Assembly (NCBI GenBank): GCA_026393855.1
Contig: JAPKZJ010000007.1
Span: 52,180-116,179, forward strand
Direction: 5' to 3'
Length of the DNA: 64,000 bases
Origin: Candidatus Aminicenantes bacterium
Lineage (GTDB): Bacteria > Acidobacteriota > Aminicenantia > Aminicenantales > UBA4085
Both the position numbers and the translations under genes were made by a program. Position 1 is the stretch's first letter; each line of letters opens with the position of its first letter. This document shows, piece by piece, positions 61,810 through 64,000 of this stretch. The notes beneath the pieces were generated by a model. It made no database searches and was not told the DNA's origin. It worked only from the letters and a program-made list of their open reading frames with translations.

Positions 61810-62253
61810 TTAAACGGCCAGGCGCCGCTCGTTCTTGATCGAGTTGAGGACGATGTGGGTGACCGTCCGGGCGACCTGTCTCATGCCGTTGATCTTTTTC
61901 AGGAACGTGTTGAGATCCTCGCGGCCGCGGAAATGGGCCACCACGAGCGAATCCCACTCCCCCGTGACGTCGAGGACCAGGGCCACGTGCGGGTCGCGAG
62001 CGATCTGGCGCTGGGCCTCCAGGAGCCGGCCCTGATTGATCCGCAGCGAGACGACCACGGTCAGGTCGAACCCAAACGCGGCCGGGTCGACGACAGGGAT
62101 GTATCCGCTGATGGCGCCGGAGGCTTCCAGCTTCTTGATGCCGCGGATGACCGCGGTGGTGGAAGTGCCCAGCTCCTTGGCCATCTCGCGGTAGCTCTTG
62201 CGGGCGTTGGCGTTCAGAGCTCGGACCAGCTTTCTATCCATCGCCTCGATCAT
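61810..62253 (-). CDS. Lrp/AsnC-family transcriptional regulator
   Basis: 147 residues from ATG 62253 (AAGGAG six bases upstream). An N-terminal HTH (MDRKLVRALNANARKSYREMAKELGTSTTAVIRGIKKLEASGAISGY) is followed by the RAM ligand domain (VVVSLRINQGRLLEAQRQIARDPHVALVLDVTGEWDSLVVAHF). Divergent from glnA with a shared 160-bp region, so glnA and its own gene are the natural targets (inference). Confidence 0.92.
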   Translation of the reverse strand: MIEAMDRKLVRALNANARKSYREMAKELGTSTTAVIRGIKKLEASGAISGYIPVVDPAAFGFDLTVVVSLRINQGRLLEAQRQIARDPHVALVLDVTGEWDSLVVAHFRGREDLNTFLKKINGMRQVARTVTHIVLNSIKNERRLAV

Positions 62254-62297
62254 CGCGCTCTCCTTCCCGGCTCGGCCCTCCGGCTGGAGGGGAGCCG

Positions 62298-62326
62298 TTG
62301 ACACCCCGGCGGAATCGCTTTAAAAT
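62298..62326 (+). promoter_or_regulatory. Promoter of glnA
   Basis: Perfect TTGACA (62298-62303), 17-bp spacer, TAAAAT (62321-62326). The leader is about 83 nt and ends with AAGGAG eight or nine bases before the ATG. No known riboswitch was recognised in it. Confidence 0.75.
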
Positions 62327-62415
62327 GGCCGACAAATCATAAGCCGGGGGGCCCGCTGCGTCCCAGTCTAAGGGATCGGCCCGTTTTCCACAAGCCCCGG
62401 GAAGGAGAGGGGATC

Positions 62416-63822
62416 ATGCCGACGATAAAGAAAGGCCCGGCCAAGGATTTCGGGTTCGCCGACGCCGAAGAGGTCCTGCGGGCGGTCCGCGACACCTCGC
62501 GGCGGATCGAGTTCATCCGGGTTTTGTTCGCCGATATCCTCGGCCGGCCGATGGAGTTCTCCTTCCCCGCCTCCGAGCTCGAGTCCGCCTTCAAAGACGG
62601 CAAGGGCTTCGACGGGTCCTCGGTCGAAGGCTTCGTCCGGATCGAGGAGAGCGACCTGGTCATCAAGCCCGACCCGACGACCTTCCGAGTGCTGCCCTGG
62701 ACCTACCGCGGGGCCGCCGACGACACGATTTGGCGGGAGGCGGTGATGTTCGGTGACATCCGGACGCCGGAGGGCAAGCCGTCCCCGGCCGACAGTCGGC
62801 ATGTCCTCAAGCGGGCCTTGGCCGGAGCCGCGAAGGAATTCGGGTTCGACGGCTTCTTCATCGGCCCGGAGCTGGAGTTCTTCATCTTCCCCAACGACCG
62901 CGAGCCGCGCCCGCTCGACCAGGGCGGCTATTTCTTCGCCGGGCGCCACGGCGAGATCCGCAAGGAAACGCTCCTGCTCCTGATGCGGATGGGGGTCCCG
63001 TCGGAATACGACCATCACGAAGTGGCCCACGGCCAACACGAGATCGACCTGCGCTTCGCCTCGGCCCTCGAGATGGCCGATATCGTCATGCTCGTCCGTT
63101 ACCTGGTCAAGCGGGTGGCCCGGACGCACGGCCTCTACGCGACCTTCATGCCCAAGCCGATCAACGGCCAGAACGGCAGCGGCATGCACGTCCACCAGTC
63201 GCTCTGGAAGGGAGGCAAGAACGCCTTCTTCGACGGCCGGGATCCCTACGGCCTCTCGGCCGCCGCCCACGCCTACACCGCCGGCTTGATGGCCCACGCC
63301 CGCGAGACCTCGGCCGTGTTCAGCCAATGGGCCGTGTCCTACAAGCGGCTGATCCTGGGCTACGAGGCGCCGGTTTACATCGCCTGGGGCCAGCGCAACC
63401 GCTCGGCCTACATCCGGATTCCCCGCTATCAGCCCGGCAAGGAGAAGGCCACCCGGATCGAGCTCCGCTCGCCCGACCCCGGCTGCAATGTCTACCTGGC
63501 TTTCGCGACCATGCTGGCAGCCGGACTGGACGGGATCCGCAGCCGCCTGCCCCTGCCCGAGGCGGTCGAGGAGAACATCTACGAGATGAGCGGAGCCCAA
63601 CAGAAGAGGCACCATATCTCCAATCTGCCCCGCGACCTGGAAGAAGCCGTCAAGCTGATGGAGAAAAGCCCGCTCGTCCGGGCGACCCTGGGCGACCACA
63701 TCTTCGCCAAGTTCATCGCCAACAAGCGGCAGGAGATCGAGGACTACCGCAAGAACGTGGGGGCCGAGTTCGACAAGCAGGTCAGCCCCTATGAGGTGGA
63801 GCGATACCTGCCGTTCCTGTGA
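62416..63822 (+). CDS. glnA: Glutamine synthetase, type I
   Basis: 468 residues. Joins ammonia to glutamate using ATP. Signatures: beta-grasp KGFDGSSVEGFVRIEESDL, metal/glutamate site GPELEFFIF, VAHGQHEIDLRF, ATP site KPINGQNGSGMHVHQSLW, arginine flap YEAPVYIAWGQRNRSAYIRIP and RIELRSPDPGCNVYLAF. The NIYEMS segment near residue 392 has a Tyr at the position adenylylated in GSI-beta enzymes, but the surrounding sequence is not the proteobacterial consensus. Divergent from the Lrp/AsnC gene. The stop begins a 15-bp palindrome (63820-63834) that also contains the stop of the convergent gene. Confidence 0.95.
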   Translation: MPTIKKGPAKDFGFADAEEVLRAVRDTSRRIEFIRVLFADILGRPMEFSFPASELESAFKDGKGFDGSSVEGFVRIEESDLVIKPDPTTFRVLPWTYRGAADDTIWREAVMFGDIRTPEGKPSPADSRHVLKRALAGAAKEFGFDGFFIGPELEFFIFPNDREPRPLDQGGYFFAGRHGEIRKETLLLLMRMGVPSEYDHHEVAHGQHEIDLRFASALEMADIVMLVRYLVKRVARTHGLYATFMPKPINGQNGSGMHVHQSLWKGGKNAFFDGRDPYGLSAAAHAYTAGLMAHARETSAVFSQWAVSYKRLILGYEAPVYIAWGQRNRSAYIRIPRYQPGKEKATRIELRSPDPGCNVYLAFATMLAAGLDGIRSRLPLPEAVEENIYEMSGAQQKRHHISNLPRDLEEAVKLMEKSPLVRATLGDHIFAKFIANKRQEIEDYRKNVGAEFDKQVSPYEVERYLPFL

Positions 63823-63831
63823 CCGGACCGG

Positions 63832-64000
63832 TCATTTCACCTGAGCGAGAAAGGCCCGGGTATTGTTCGCTTCGTCCGCTTCCTTCACCGCGTCATTGGG
63901 ATCAACGATCAACGTCAGAGGGCGCGAGCCGGCCGCCTTCAGCCAGGTGATGACCATCCGCTTTGTATCCCCGGGCTTCAACGTCGTGTCGTTCTCGGCG
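63832..64000 (-). CDS. C-terminal end of a CARDB-domain protein (runs off the right edge)
   Basis: 55 residues are visible on the minus strand, ending ...AFLAQVK. LKPGDTKRMVITWLKAAGSRPLTLIVDPNDAVKEADEANN fits the end of a CARDB (cell-adhesion-related) beta-sandwich, with the typical VDPxxxVxExxExNN closing pattern. Probably part of a larger exported protein. Convergent with glnA. Confidence 0.65.
   Translation of the reverse strand, partial: AENDTTLKPGDTKRMVITWLKAAGSRPLTLIVDPNDAVKEADEANNTRAFLAQVK

Overview
The window is a high-GC, gene-dense bacterial chromosome segment of about 50 protein genes, one tRNA and no rRNA or CRISPR. The gene content points to an anaerobic or microaerophilic, heterotrophic, diderm bacterium: a class III ribonucleotide reductase, an aldehyde:ferredoxin oxidoreductase, a secretin-based pilus/secretion operon and many Sec-exported lipoproteins. 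The mix (DUF6600 proteins, 6-bladed propeller lipoproteins, prolyl oligopeptidase, DUF5107-TPR protein, AOR) resembles Candidatus Aminicenantes or a neighbouring Acidobacteriota-like lineage. That assignment is inference from gene content only.

Layout. 1-5 kb: nrdD (cut by the left edge) behind two NrdR boxes 32 bp apart, a DDAH-like guanidino hydrolase, then HAD, MFS and a small exported protein. 5-12 kb: glucose-6-phosphate isomerase, a lipoprotein, a FecR/DUF6600/Ser-Arg-rich exported protein behind a sigma-54-type promoter, and a Met/Gly/Arg-rich Spy-like protein bracketed by two nearly identical foldback repeats. 12-17 kb: a sugar ABC importer operon (binding protein, double ATPase, permease) ending in a GHMP sugar kinase. 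17-19 kb: two small conserved proteins, a possible structured RNA, and agmatinase. 19-27 kb: an ABC exporter pair, a TPR protein, a prepilin peptidase with an odd C-terminal tail, a polytopic membrane protein, asnB and tilS, then a CAU tRNA. 28-41 kb: URO-D-family protein, NIF3-like protein, an RbsD/FucU-like lipoprotein, a sodium:solute symporter with a DUF5107-TPR lipoprotein, an esterase, prolyl oligopeptidase and a propeller lipoprotein. 40.7-44.8 kb: an overlapping operon of NTPase, MoaD-like protein, AOR and a tandem class II aldolase. 44.9-52.4 kb: a seven-gene type IV pilus/type II secretion operon (PilC, PilB, PilM, PilN, PilO, PilP-like, secretin-cohesin). 53.9-58.2 kb: a PDZ-containing histidine kinase and an NtrC-type sigma-54 activator. 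58-64 kb: M1-like peptidase, AdoMet decarboxylase, an Lrp/AsnC regulator divergent from glutamine synthetase, and the end of a CARDB protein.

How genes fit together. Agmatinase and SpeD supply putrescine/spermidine steps. The prepilin peptidase serves the pilus operon, although no pilin is present here. The NtrC-type activator and the sigma-54-type promoter near 10.14 kb are a plausible but unproven pair. AOR, MoaD-like protein and NTPase look like an enzyme with cofactor support.

The most unusual signal is a family of six long imperfect palindromes (237-518 bp). They share about 19-bp terminal inverted repeats and all lie between genes, and one copy is an internally deleted version of another. 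A second theme is a set of strong promoters whose -10 box ends only 6-9 nt before a start codon with no Shine-Dalgarno sequence, which implies leaderless or near-leaderless mRNAs.
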